Of a stretch of DNA of 64,000 nucleotides, positions 52,704 to 63,599 are shown in pieces (the stretch's first letter is position 1; each line of letters starts with the position of its first letter). A program made the translations under genes and the position numbers. Origin of the DNA: Emergomyces orientalis (lineage: Eukaryota > Ascomycota > Eurotiomycetes > Onygenales > Ajellomycetaceae); the NCBI GenBank assembly GCA_002110485.1, contig MOWL01000026.1, positions 585,113-649,112 of the forward strand, read 5' to 3'. The notes under the pieces are model-generated. The model saw nothing but the letters and a program-made list of their open reading frames with translations. It was not told the origin of the DNA and made no database searches.

Positions 52704-55382
52704 ATGCTGAGTCCGATTGATCTTTGCGATGTTGAATGTGGTGGGCAAAGAAATGATATCAGATTCAGCGATCGCGATGTGGATAGCGGGGCAAATATTC
52801 TGCCGTGTTTTGAAAGCGGTGTGGGTGCGTCAGCCAATCAGACTTTTGGCGGCCCCGGGCCGCCAAAAGATTCAGCCAATCAGAGAACGCCGCCCCAAAA
52901 CGCCCGAGAACCTCACAGGTTTTTCCCCGCCATCCTACATCAACAATTTTACCCGTCTACACATTCATCTTTTCCTTTCTCTAATTATTCAATATCCGAA
53001 TCACGCCGTGTTCGTGGTGTGCAGCTTCATGATTTGTCTTTATATGCTTCTTCACGATCTTCTCCTCGATCGCGCGGTCCAGTCGTTGCGACATTATACA
53101 AGCGAAAAGCCGATAAGATTCAACCTCTCGATGTGCCAACTACAGGTGGCGGGATTCCCGGCGGAACAGATAAGTGGAGAGAAATTCGCCAACAATGGTT
53201 CAAAGACAATGTGATTCCGGAGCAGGATCCGCCTTCGCCCTACGATCATTTCATTACACCCCGTTTCTCCGATTGCCCGCGAGGTTCGCGACTCACAGAG
53301 GAAAGGATCAAGAATCTGCGGATCGGATCGATGCTCACCCCACAGGAACGCGAACTTTTGATTGAGATTCTGCTTAGAAGAGAAAAAGCCCTCGCGTGGA
53401 GTTTTAAGGATTGCGGAACGCTTGCAAAAGAAGTCTCTCCACCTGTCAAGATTCGCGTTGCTCCGCATAAAGCATGGCAAGCGGCAGGATTTCCTATTCC
53501 TCGAAAGCTCGTCCCTACAATCATCAATATGCTTCGCGAACGCGTTGATTCTGGAGTTTATGAACATTGCCATGGTCCGTATCGAAATAAGTGGTTCCTC
53601 GTCAAGAAGAAAGAAGCTGGGAAATATCGCATTGTCAACGCGTGCATGGACATGAACGCTGTCACTATTCGCGATGCGTATATTCCACCTAGTGCGGACG
53701 CGTTTGCTGAGGATTTCGCGGGAATGAAGATAACGAGCATGATGGATTTCTTTTCTGGATATGATCAAGTTCCTTTACACGAAGACAGCCGAGATATGAC
53801 AGCTTTCCTTACCCCGATCGGGTTGCTTCGTCAGACAGCACTGCCACAAGGCGCGACGAATTCTATTGCGCAGTTCTGCCGAATCATGGCACGCATTCTT
53901 CGATCGAACATACCGCATCAAGCAGACAATTTTATGGATGATATTGGTGTGAAAGGCCCGCGGACGCGTTACAATGATGAAGAAGTGATGCCAGGTATTC
54001 GGAAATTTGTCCTGGAGCATCTGCAAAACTTAGATGCCACCCTCATCAGCATAGAACTCGCGGACACGTGTATCCAGGTTGGAAAGTCAGAATTCGCCTG
54101 CTCCGGTATGGTTCTAGTCGGATATGTTGTGGATGCTGACGGCAGGCGCCCCGAAGCTGCGAAAATCGTCAAAATCGTTGAGTGGCCGGATCCGACAGAT
54201 GTCACGGGTGCCCGAGCTTTCTTAGGTGTTTGCGTTTACTATGGAATATGGATTCCGAATTTCGCTATCATTTCTATACCTATCTATATTCTATTCAAGA
54301 AGAACATTCCTTTTACCTGGGGTCTTGAACAAGTGAATGCAATGGCAATTTTGAAGAATGCCCTGACAACTGCCCCTGCACTTTGCTGCATTGATTATTC
54401 TGAAGATGCCGGTGATATCGTGATGGCCACGGATGCCTGTCTTGAAGGATGGGGTGGAACGCTCAGCCAACGGGATAAATTGAATGGAAAGCTACACCCT
54501 TGCCGATATGAGAGCGGAATCTGGAGCCCCGCCGAAGCAAAATATGATGCAGGAAAGCGAGAATGCCGCGCTGTGCTCAAGATGCTAAAGAAATGCCGTT
54601 ATTACCTGTATGGCGTTCACTTTATTCTGGAAACCGACGCGAAGACTCTAGTGGCACAGCTCAATCGATCTGCCACTGACCTGCCTGGTGCTCTCGTTAC
54701 TGGCTGGCTTGCCTGGATTCGGATGTTTGATTTCGAAGTTCGACATGTGCCTGGTCGGAAGCATACTGCTGCAGATGGGCTATCTCGTCGACCTCCTGCT
54801 GAGGGTGAGGTTCCTGAGGATCAAGATATCGATGATTTCATAGATGCAGAACTCAACTATATTAGTGTTGCATCTTTGACGGTTCCTGATTTCGATGTCA
54901 GCGGCGTGGATGCTTCCGAGTCATCGGGTGTGCGTGTTCTTTCGCCTGATTATTCTGATCGCAGCGAATCAATTGCGAGGTTTCTCACCACCATGAAGCG
55001 GCCGGATGATATACCACGTTCCGTCTTTTCTAAATGGCGCAAGCATGCACTTCGATATATCGTCCAAGGTCAACATCTATTCCGACGATCAGGCAAGGGA
55101 ATTCCTCTGAGACGCGTGGTTGATAACTCATCTGAGCAAAAGGATATCGTTGCTCGGATGCATGATGAATCTGGTCATAAGGGCCGCGAGGCCACAAACC
55201 ACAAGATCACGCAGCGATATTGGTGGGAAGGTATCTGGAAAGCCGTCAAGAATTATTGCAAAAGCTGCACAGTGTGCCAGCTGAGGGATGGCGCTCGCTT
55301 GGAAGAACCACTATATCCAACAAGCCGCAATTATCTATGGGACAAGTGGTGTATTGATGTTGTCAAGTTTCCGAAGAACTGA
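52704..55382 (+). CDS. Pol polyprotein (RT, RNase H, integrase zinc domain) of the young gypsy element
   Basis: 892 codons open from ATG 52704 (2 nt after the gag stop) to TGA 55380. Entry is probably by -1 frameshift from gag. Reverse transcriptase blocks: KWFLVKKKEAGKYRIVNACM, MMDFFSGYDQVPLHEDSRDM, TALPQGATNSIAQFCRIMAR and the catalytic NFMDDIGVKGP. RNase H of the RT_RNaseH type follows (IVMATDACLEGWGGTLSQ, ILETDAKTLVAQLNR). The integrase HHCC zinc domain is HDESGHKG...CKSCTVCQLRD near the end. FMDDIGVKGP recalls a group of gypsy elements best known to me from basidiomycetes; I state this from memory and could not test it. Confidence 0.88.
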   Translation: MLSPIDLCDVECGGQRNDIRFSDRDVDSGANILPCFESGVGASANQTFGGPGPPKDSANQRTPPQNAREPHRFFPAILHQQFYPSTHSSFPFSNYSISESRRVRGVQLHDLSLYASSRSSPRSRGPVVATLYKRKADKIQPLDVPTTGGGIPGGTDKWREIRQQWFKDNVIPEQDPPSPYDHFITPRFSDCPRGSRLTEERIKNLRIGSMLTPQERELLIEILLRREKALAWSFKDCGTLAKEVSPPVKIRVAPHKAWQAAGFPIPRKLVPTIINMLRERVDSGVYEHCHGPYRNKWFLVKKKEAGKYRIVNACMDMNAVTIRDAYIPPSADAFAEDFAGMKITSMMDFFSGYDQVPLHEDSRDMTAFLTPIGLLRQTALPQGATNSIAQFCRIMARILRSNIPHQADNFMDDIGVKGPRTRYNDEEVMPGIRKFVLEHLQNLDATLISIELADTCIQVGKSEFACSGMVLVGYVVDADGRRPEAAKIVKIVEWPDPTDVTGARAFLGVCVYYGIWIPNFAIISIPIYILFKKNIPFTWGLEQVNAMAILKNALTTAPALCCIDYSEDAGDIVMATDACLEGWGGTLSQRDKLNGKLHPCRYESGIWSPAEAKYDAGKRECRAVLKMLKKCRYYLYGVHFILETDAKTLVAQLNRSATDLPGALVTGWLAWIRMFDFEVRHVPGRKHTAADGLSRRPPAEGEVPEDQDIDDFIDAELNYISVASLTVPDFDVSGVDASESSGVRVLSPDYSDRSESIARFLTTMKRPDDIPRSVFSKWRKHALRYIVQGQHLFRRSGKGIPLRRVVDNSSEQKDIVARMHDESGHKGREATNHKITQRYWWEGIWKAVKNYCKSCTVCQLRDGARLEEPLYPTSRNYLWDKWCIDVVKFPKN
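52830..52884 (+). repeat. Perfect hairpin flanked by a 13 bp direct repeat, early in pol
   Basis: Arms CTTTTGGCGGCCC (52843-52855) and GGGCCGCCAAAAG (52857-52869) are perfect complements with a single C between them. TCAGCCAATCAGA occurs on each side, at 52830-52842 and 52872-52884. The insert keeps the pol frame and encodes two SANQ copies. Confidence 0.85.
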
Positions 55383-55871
55383 GGCAAGTGATGTGCTGTT
55401 ATTGCTCATAATAATCTCACTGGCTGGGTGGAAGGCCGCCCTCTCGCTCATGGAACAGCTGAGAATGTGGCGCAATTCATCTATGAGAATATCATTTGTC
55501 AACACAGCTGCTTTCAGAAATTAGTGTGTGATGATGAGCTGAAGAATTAAAAATGAACTAAGATTCTCATCATTAAATATCATGTTAATCAAATAACCAT
55601 CTCACCATACAATGCGAAGGCTAATGGCATGGTCGAACGCGGTCACCGCCCGATATCCGATGCACTTTCAAAGCTAGCTGCAGATGGAAGAAGCTGGGTT
55701 AATCATTTCCATTCTGTGCTATGGGCAGATTGTGTCACCATTTGGCAATCTACTGGTGAAACCCCGTTCCGCCTGCAATATGGCTACGATGCTATCCTTC
55801 CAATAGAGCTTTATGTTCCAACTTGGCAAACACTTCCCTGGCAGACAGTGCAATTCTGTGCTGATTTGATA
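55383..55871 (+). pseudogene. Integrase core of the young gypsy element, four stops, truncated
   Basis: The pol frame continues with TGA at 55389, TAA at 55548 and TGA at 55554 after the stop at 55380. The catalytic acidic residues can still be seen in context: CIDVVKF (before the first stop), LVCDDEL, and NGMVERGH. The frame ends at the poly-T of the next element. The stops disable integrase while gag and RT stay open. Confidence 0.75.
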
Positions 55872-55891
55872 TTTTTTTTTTTTTTTTTTTT
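55872..55891 (-). repeat. Run of 20 T: poly(A) tail of a minus-strand LINE
   Basis: Twenty T on the plus strand follow GATA at the end of the gypsy sequence. Read on the minus strand the tract ends ...AATGGAAGA(A)n, the same terminal bases that precede the (ATA)n tail of the AT-rich LINE at 43,438. Confidence 0.7.
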
Positions 55892-57255
55892 CTTCCATTA
55901 AGGCATATGCAATCAGTGATTATGATGCCCACCTAGTATTACTAGGATTTATCATGTAAACTATATCTAAATACATGTAACTTCTTGTCACTTGCCATTA
56001 CAGTAATTCCAGCCCAGAATAAGAGACACATTCAAAAATAAAAAATGATACAATTTAATACTAAGACATTTTTTTAAAAATAAACTCAAAGTTGAAGATA
56101 ATACAAAGAAAATTAAAAGAATGAACTAACATAGAAAATTTCTCAAAGAATATTTATAATAAATTGATTTAAATTATATTTATTATATATCTAGTTGTTG
56201 TTTTTTTCTTGTTGCAATATCTGTTTCTATGATATAATTTATTAAATATTTGATATCTGTTTCAGTTTGAAACAGAAATCTCATATTTATTTAATCTATA
56301 TCATATTTTCTTTTCAAATCATTTCTAATAACAGAGTTTTTTAAGCAATTTATCAATAAATGTTCTGAATCTTTCAAATAATTATATATATCACAGTTTT
56401 GAGGTCTCTCAATTCCAAATTTCTTAAAATAGAAGTCAAAGTATCCATGATCAAGCTTCAATTGAATTATTGAAGAAAAGATTTTCTTTTTGCATTTAAT
56501 AGAGCATGCTTTTCACTTTGGTTTTGTTTCAAAAACCAAGTATTTGATACTTAGTTTTTGTTTTTGAGTTTCTCAATTTAAATTTCAATCTTTTAAGCAT
56601 TTCTCTTTTACTTTTCTTTTTATAAATGTTCAAGATATTTTCTGTTTTTTCACTAACTCAATTTCTGTGCTCTTTTTTGCAGCTTCATCAGCTAGTTCAT
56701 TTCCTTTTATATTCATATGAGCTGGGACCCAGTGCAAATGAATTTGTATATCTTTTAATTTTCTTATTCTTTTAATCAATTGATATACAGTTTCAATATG
56801 TATTTAATTTTCTTGAATCTTGTTTTTTTGAAATCTTTTCAAAGCTGCTTGACTGTCTGAATAAATTCATATCTCATTGATATCTGAATTTCTTGTCAAT
56901 TGACTCATTGTCATTTTAAATGCTTGCATTATTGCATATACTTCTGCATCAAATACTTCCATTTCTTGACCCAGATTTCATGAATTGATGAAGTATATAT
57001 CTTTGTTTCTTGTATATACTATGCCAGCTCCCAGATTATTTGAAGTATCATTTTTTGATTCATCAGTATAGATAATCAGAGCATAATTTATAATTTCAAG
57101 CTGCTTTAAATGTCTTTCTTGCTCATTTTCTTTAGATAATTCACTAATATCTATATCAATCAATGAATTCAGAGACTTTTTCCATGGATATAGTTGTTCA
57201 AAATCTAATTCTTCCACATTTAAATGAGGAAGTACATCAGATTCATGAAATATTG
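55892..57255 (-). mobile_element. 5'-truncated AT-rich LINE, RNase H to 3' end, minus strand
   Basis: Read on the minus strand from about 57,255: an open piece at 57217-56978 with the start of RNase H (IIYTDESKNDTSNNLGAGIV), then, past stops, EVFDAEVYAIMQAFK, YSDSQAALKRF and HWVPAHMNIKGNELADEAAKK, all RNase H motifs of Tad/I-type LINEs. A C-terminal knuckle with CDIYNYLKDSEHLLINC follows near 56,390-56,335. The 3' UTR shares CTATTCTGGGCTGGAATTC-like sequence with the other AT-rich LINEs. At the upstream end it meets another LINE head to head. Confidence 0.7.
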
Positions 57256-58391
57256 GAAATGAATGTGAAGTATTTGATGCTGAATTATATGCTATTATGA
57301 AAGCTTTTAAACTGATAGAAATAAAAGCTTCAAAAAGAAAAGATATGAAAGAAGCATGAATTTTTTCAGATAGTCAAGCAGCTTTGAAAAGAATTCAATT
57401 AAAATATAAGACAAAGATATATCTGAGCTGGGTTCCTGCTCATATAAATATACATGGAAATGAGCTTGCTGATGAAGCAGCAAAGAAAGGAACAGAACTA
57501 AATATTGTAAGTTCAAAATAGTTTCATGGTCTTTTATTAAAAGAAAGATAAAAGAGAATTGCTTAGAAAAATGGCATAAAATATGGAAAAAACAAAGAAA
57601 AAGTCCTCACTATCTTAGATTTGAAACTAAACCTAAATGAAAATCATGCTCTATTAAGTGCAAGAAGAAGCTTTTCTCCTCAATCATTCAATTGAAATTA
57701 GATCATGACTATTTCAAATCTTATTTGAAAAGAATATCTGATATTGAAAGTGAAAATTGTGAATATTGTGACTCTCTTGAAGATCCAGAACATATTTTAA
57801 TGAATTGCTCATTAAATCAAGAACTTAGAGCTGAACTGAGATATAAATATAAGCTGAGAGAAATGAATATGAAACTACTATTTTCAACTGAAATAGACAG
57901 CTCAATATTTAATTGATTTTCTCAATGAAAACTCAAATAGCTACTAGAAATCAATTCTATTTCAAAGATGAAAATATAAATGAATGAGAATCTGAAATAT
58001 TCTTTATAAAAACTGCTAGATATTATATAATATCTCACTATTTCTTTTGTGTTAGAGTCTGTCTTTTATTTTCTTTGTATTCATGTCATGAGTTATTTTT
58101 GTCTATCATTAATTTATTTTCTTTGTAATCACTTGAAAATTATATGAAAAAAAAAGAGAATATAAATAATCTTCAAAAATATTTATAAATAAATATAAAA
58201 AAAAAAGAAAAATCAATTTGCTGACTATTCTGGGCTGGAATTCAAGTATTGCAAGTGCTATTTGTTTGAAGAAAAAAATGTATATTAATTAGTTTTAAAG
58301 TTAGAAAAATCCTGAGACTCTTTGAGTCTCAGATAGATATCATAGTCCCTGGACTGCATATATCTATAATGGAAGAATAATAATAATAATA
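57256..58391 (+). mobile_element. 5'-truncated AT-rich LINE, RNase H to 3' end, plus strand
   Basis: Begins inside RNase H (EVFDAELYAIMKAFK near 57,265-57,310), continues with FSDSQAALKRI and WVPAHINIHGNELADEAAKK, then the C-terminal knuckle CEYCDSLEDPEHILMNC. The 3' UTR ends in an (ATA)n tail at 58,375-58,391. From 57,709 on it is nearly identical to 42,783-43,460. It runs straight into LINE copy 2. Confidence 0.7.
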
Positions 58392-58640
58392 ATATATATA
58401 TATTATTATATAAGAAAATAGTACAGATTTAGTCTGTTGATTCTTCATTTGCATACTCATCTGTGTGACTTAATAAATTATATTTATTAAGAGCTATCTA
58501 GTAAAATATATGAGATTAATTTGAATAGAAAAGGAAATCTATTCAGTATTAATTCATATCGATATTTCAGGAATACAATCTTGATTTGAGGTGGGGCCTA
58601 TTTCAAGCAGAAATTTTGAGAAGCTTTTTAAATTGAAAAG
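58392..58640 (+). repeat. LINE 5' leader repeat, copy C
   Basis: The third copy of the 248 bp leader, nearly identical to copy B, at the 5' end of LINE copy 2. Confidence 0.85.
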
Positions 58641-58753
58641 AGAAATCAAACACTTCAATTTTTCATATAAAACTTGAAAAACAATTAAACACGCGGGAAA
58701 AACACTATTAAGAATAGAAAGAGAGCATCAGGCATTCTTTACACATCATTATA

Positions 58754-60139
58754 ATGGCATTGGATGTGGGGGAGGTGGTTATGGTGGAAGATGGCATGCG
58801 CGAGGCTCGACGCGTGCCGGAGACGAAAAACTCTGCGACACAGAAAAACAAAGACAAACAGCTTAACAACAGCAATTCAAACACTAGCTGTGATCCTTGA
58901 AGAGGGAGAGAAGAATGAGAAAGTGAATAACAAAGATAAAGAGTATTTACAGAAGATATTGAAAGCAGTGTGAGGAGTGAAGATGGAACTGTGTGACAGC
59001 TTCTGAAGAGAATGAAACGCGCAATTGACACATCAAAACAGCAGAAATTGTGAGACAAGCTCAACAGAGCACTCTCATGGGCAGCAATAGCAGTCAGAGG
59101 GGAGACAACAGTTAAAACCATACAACCAGAACACTGCGAGAGGTAGTCATTACTCAACAAAGCTGCAATGCCTATGCAGAGACAGAACGCACACCAGAAA
59201 TGATTGTTAAACGAGCGAATGAGGCCATTCAAAGAGATAATCAAGAGCAAAGTGATGACAGCAAGGCACATGCCAAAGCGGAGACGTGATTTTGATGATG
59301 GACACACAGGACATCAAGGCAGAGCTCGCAGCAGATGATAGCTGGACGCGTGAATGGGGAGACAAAGCGCGCATGAAGCGGAGATGTATGCAGTACTAGT
59401 CAAAGATGCTCCTATGAAAGCCATTGACTGGAGCAGCTCTGAGTACGCCATTGAGAGCATCTACAAGCAGAATACAGCACTACACTGCAAGACACTGATA
59501 CACAAGGTGGACAAAATGATGATTAGACAACAGAAATCACATGGCAGTATAATCATCAATGTTGCTGCACCTCACCAGGCCAATGCACTGGTGGACAATG
59601 GACTCGTTTCTAGCAATGAATATTGCACAGTTGAAATATTTCACAGAGAGGCCAGGGTCACACGATGCTACAAGTGTCAACAGTATGGACATATAGCTCG
59701 CTTCTGCAGAAGAGAGAAACCTGTGGTCACTGTGCACAAAAAGATCATGATGACAAGGCCTGCAAAGGAGCAGCAGAAGGCAGCAGACCCCAAGTGCAGT
59801 AACTGTGGTGATAGTCATGCAGCATGGCACTCAAACTGCCCAGAGAGAAGACTGAAAGCCAAAAGTGCTAAAGAGACACTGATTGAACACTTCAAGCGCT
59901 TCAATATAAGAGCACCAGATGCAGATGGATTTAGCTTTCCACGCAAACAGAACAGGCCTCTGAATGAGGACTTCATAGAACCCCCACAAAGAGCAGGAAG
60001 ACCAATGAATGTATCAAGAGCAGGAGCACAACAATGAGGAGCTATGACAAGCTTCATTCAAGCAGCAAGTGGTCCAGTAACACTGGAGACATCAACACAG
60101 AACAGCAGCTCGCAGAATAATCACATGAATGAATCATGA
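58754..60139 (+). pseudogene. LINE copy 2 ORF1, frameshifted
   Basis: Same start context and zinc knuckles as copy 1 ORF1, with the first knuckle CYKCQQYGHIARFC in frame and the second shifted by a lost base near 59,717 and regained near 59,790. The TGA stops equivalent to 44040, 44121 and 45105 of copy 1 are all conserved. The ATGA overlap with ORF2 is conserved at 60136-60139. Confidence 0.75.
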
Positions 60140-63100
60140 AGAACAGACTAGTCATTTTACAATACAATGTGCATAAGTCAAACAAGGTTATGGGACCTCT
60201 TTTGGCAAAGCCCCGAAACGGCATTAAACTATGATGTGATTGCAATACAAGAGCCCTGGATACAAAAACACTCTAAAACAGGCACACACTGTCCAGCCAA
60301 CTGTGGATTCTGGCAAGCAGGCATGAAGCAGAAGGACATGAAGGTGTGCTTTCTAATTAACAAGAGAATTGCAGTCAAGATCTGAAGAGTGAGCACAATA
60401 TCCACTCATATACTGGTACTTACTCTGTTGACAGAGAGTGGGCCTATCAATATCATCAACATGTACGCGTCAACACCAGGAAGCTACACAATCATGCCAC
60501 CAGACTCACCCATTCATCAGCTCCAAGCGTGGTTGAAGAAGCGGATAGAATGCTAGAAGCGCGAATAAACCAGGAAAATGCGCATCAAGCAACAACTGAG
60601 AGTGCAGAGGAGCATCAGGCGCGCAGGAAACTCAAATAAACACGTATCAAGCAGATGTTATAGTGATTGGAGACTTTAATGTACATCACACTCTCTGGGG
60701 AGGTAGCAGGGTCAGAGAAAAACTTTGCCATGGCCTGGGAACTCAATGCTCAAATCAGTGTCTTGAATCTACATCTAGCAACTCCAGAAGGCACGATCAC
60801 CTGCAAGATAGAGAAAGTCAGGGCACCACAGTGAATCTAATCTTTTTGTCTGCTGGTCTACACAGTCAAATGATCAAGCTGCAGCTAGAACATGAAGCAA
60901 ATATGGCATCAGATCACATGCCAATTGCAACTACTCTGAGCTAAAAGCATATATAGCAGCAGAAAAAGACGCACTTGGCATCACTCCTGCCTGGAACAGA
61001 TAGCGCAGGACTGCCAGACACTGAGAAGCCCAGGGGCACTGGACTTCAAAAGATCAGATAAACAGCTATGCAAGATATCTTGTCAAATTTTGTGGAAGAT
61101 CTAGCAGCAAAACATGCCAAAGTCTCAAACTACAGTCAACACAGCTGGTCATGGTGGTCCCCTCGAGTAGCAGAGACAGTCAATCAATATAAAAAAGCCA
61201 AGAAAGACAGAAACATCTCTGCAGCAGATATAATTAAAGCTCGAGCCCTGAGAAACAGAGAGGTTAAACTGGCTAAAACAAACAGTTTCAGAGAACTAAT
61301 GCACAGCACAGAGTCCAAGCCCAAGCTACTATGGAAGATGGCCAAATGGGGGTGTCAAAGCAGCAATGAGCATGCACAACCTCCAAGAATTCCAGCATTA
61401 ATAGTAGAAGGCAGAGAAAATCTACCACCAGTCAATTTCCTTTGATGATAAAGCCAAGATTCTGAGACAAAGGTTCTTCCCCCTGCCACTAGTCAGTGAC
61501 AACAGGGACATGGAGGAGGCGGAACCACCCACTGGAAACAACAGAGACAATAAGCATCACAGAGGAGAAAATGGCCGCGCTCATAGCACATCTACCAAGC
61601 AAACAAAGCACCAGGTATCAATGGAGTCTCCAATGAATTTCTGAAAATGCTGGGACCAAGCTTCACAAAGGCTATGACAGAGCTCACACTGGCATGCTGG
61701 GAATGGGAACACTACCTGGAGATATTCAAGACCGCTCGAACAGTGGTACTGAAAAAACCAGGAAAAGGGGATTATCAAAGGCAGAGGCATGGAGGCCCAT
61801 TGCTCTACTGGATACAATGGGAAAAATAATAGAATCAGCCACCGCGCAGGAACTCAGATGGCTAGCGGAAACACTCAATCTACTGCCATCTCAACAGATG
61901 GTGCTAGGCGGGCCAGATCAACCGAAACAGCAGTATCACTACTGCTAGCACAAATTAGAACAGCATGGGAGGAGTCAGACACAGTGGTCACAGTTCTATC
62001 ATTGGACATCTCAGAAGCTTATGATAGAGTGCTCAAAGACCGACTCACACACATTCTTCGCATGAAGGGCCTACCAAGACAGCTGACAGGGTGGATACAC
62101 TCATTTATGTCAGATAGACGATCCACGCTCACATTTGAAGAACAGGAAACTGAGGCCTTCAATATTCCAGCTGGAATACCACAAGGATCACCTCTCTCCC
62201 CCATTCTCTTTCTATTTTACAATGAGGAACTGCTCCGGATATGCTCACCCTTGAATAGACCAGTGAGCTGCATAGGATTTGTGGATGATGTCAATATAAT
62301 AGCATACGGGCCATCAACTGAAGCAAATTGCGCGCAGCTCACACGGGTGCACGCAGAATGTGAAGAATGGGCAGGAAGACATGAAGCTATTTTTGCTCTG
62401 CAGAAGTATGAGTTGATGCACTTCACTAGAGCCCGAACTTGATTCAACTTGAATCACTCTCTGAGACTGCCTCAGCAAGTTATCAAGTCACAGAAGGTGA
62501 TGAGAGTTCTAGGAGTATGGCTGGATTCCAAGCTTCAATGAAAAGGTCACATGGATGCTATAGCAGGAAAAATGAAGTCACAGATAAAGGCACTATCACA
62601 GACAACACAGGCCACCTGGGGAGTCCCCTACATCAAGCTAGAACAATATACAACATGGTCATACGGCCAGCTATAGCTTACAGCGCACTGGCATGGCATC
62701 AACCGCGCATCAAGCGCGAAGGACGCATGCGCAATAAACAGCGCACAGAGGGCCTAATCAGAACACAGAATGAATGCCTGAGAATAGTAGCTGGAGCATA
62801 CAGAGCAACACCAATATCCACACTGGAAGCAGAGACATACACACCACCCTGGACATCTATCTTGATGGAGTTGTGGCGCGCGCCACAAAACGACTGAAGG
62901 CCTCTGGAATGGCAACACAAATTGAAGAGGCATGCACAGCAGTGAGAGTCAAACTCAGGTGAAGAGACACAGTGCACAGAAGACTCATTGAGAAGGTGAT
63001 TCATCCAGACAGTCTGTCTGAAAATTGGGAGAAGCTTTGGGTGGAAAAGAGCAAGCAAGAGACTGCTCAAAGCACAAATTCAGCAGCAACACAGCACTTC

Positions 63101-63599
63101 TCACATGATGAATGGGTGCGAAAAGAAATCCTGAGTAGATGAAGAAAGTAATGAAGAGCTAGAGCATTTTTCTGATGTGAACTCTTTGATTGATCCCAGA
63201 CAAAAGCATTCTGAAATGGCACAAGGGCCTAAGCAAGGCCAGAAGCTCGCTGATAATTCAACTAAGATCAGGGAAAACAGGGCTGGCAGCCTTTCTACAT
63301 AAAAGACGAGTACCGGATTTCCCATCACCAGCATGTGAATGTGGCTATTCAAATGAAACAGTGATGCATGTGATAGTTCACTGTGATAGATTCCAGCACA
63401 GTCGCGGGAGTCTGCTGCATGAGGCAGAATCGACAAGAAATGGCTATTGAACACCAAAGAAGGGCTACACTGTCTAACAAAATGGTGAATCAAGCAGGGA
63501 ATTCTACCACAGTTCTCACTGACAAAGACACTGAGTGTCTATCAGACAGAGGAGCAGCAATCTATCACATCTCAATCAAGCATACGCAGACCTCAATAA
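60136..63599 (+). pseudogene. LINE copy 2 ORF2, frameshifted
   Basis: Endonuclease, reverse transcriptase (FVDDVNIIA at about 62,278-62,304) and C-terminal knuckle are all present but spread over three frames by single-base indels. Two private stops show the mutation type directly: TGA at about 62,440 where copy 1 has CGA, and TGA at about 62,539 where copy 1 has TGG. Conversely copy 2 keeps TGG and CAA where copy 1 has TGA (48110) and TAA (48140). Confidence 0.75.

Larger units (their letters stand above)
49360..55871 (+). mobile_element. Young Ty3/gypsy LTR retrotransposon, truncated in integrase
   Basis: Order: putative 5' LTR (from TGTGGTGGGG at 49,360), gag-protease frame (49735-52701), pol frame in -1 (52704-55382) and an integrase tail with four stops up to 55,871. 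There a LINE 3' end (20 T on this strand) interrupts it. No 3' LTR is in the window. CpG content is normal and codons are not AT-biased, unlike every neighbour, so the insertion is recent. Confidence 0.88.

Noticed and set aside
53094..53768. 224-codon minus-strand frame in the gypsy pol region
   Set aside because: Antisense to intact reverse transcriptase coding sequence; no domain seen.
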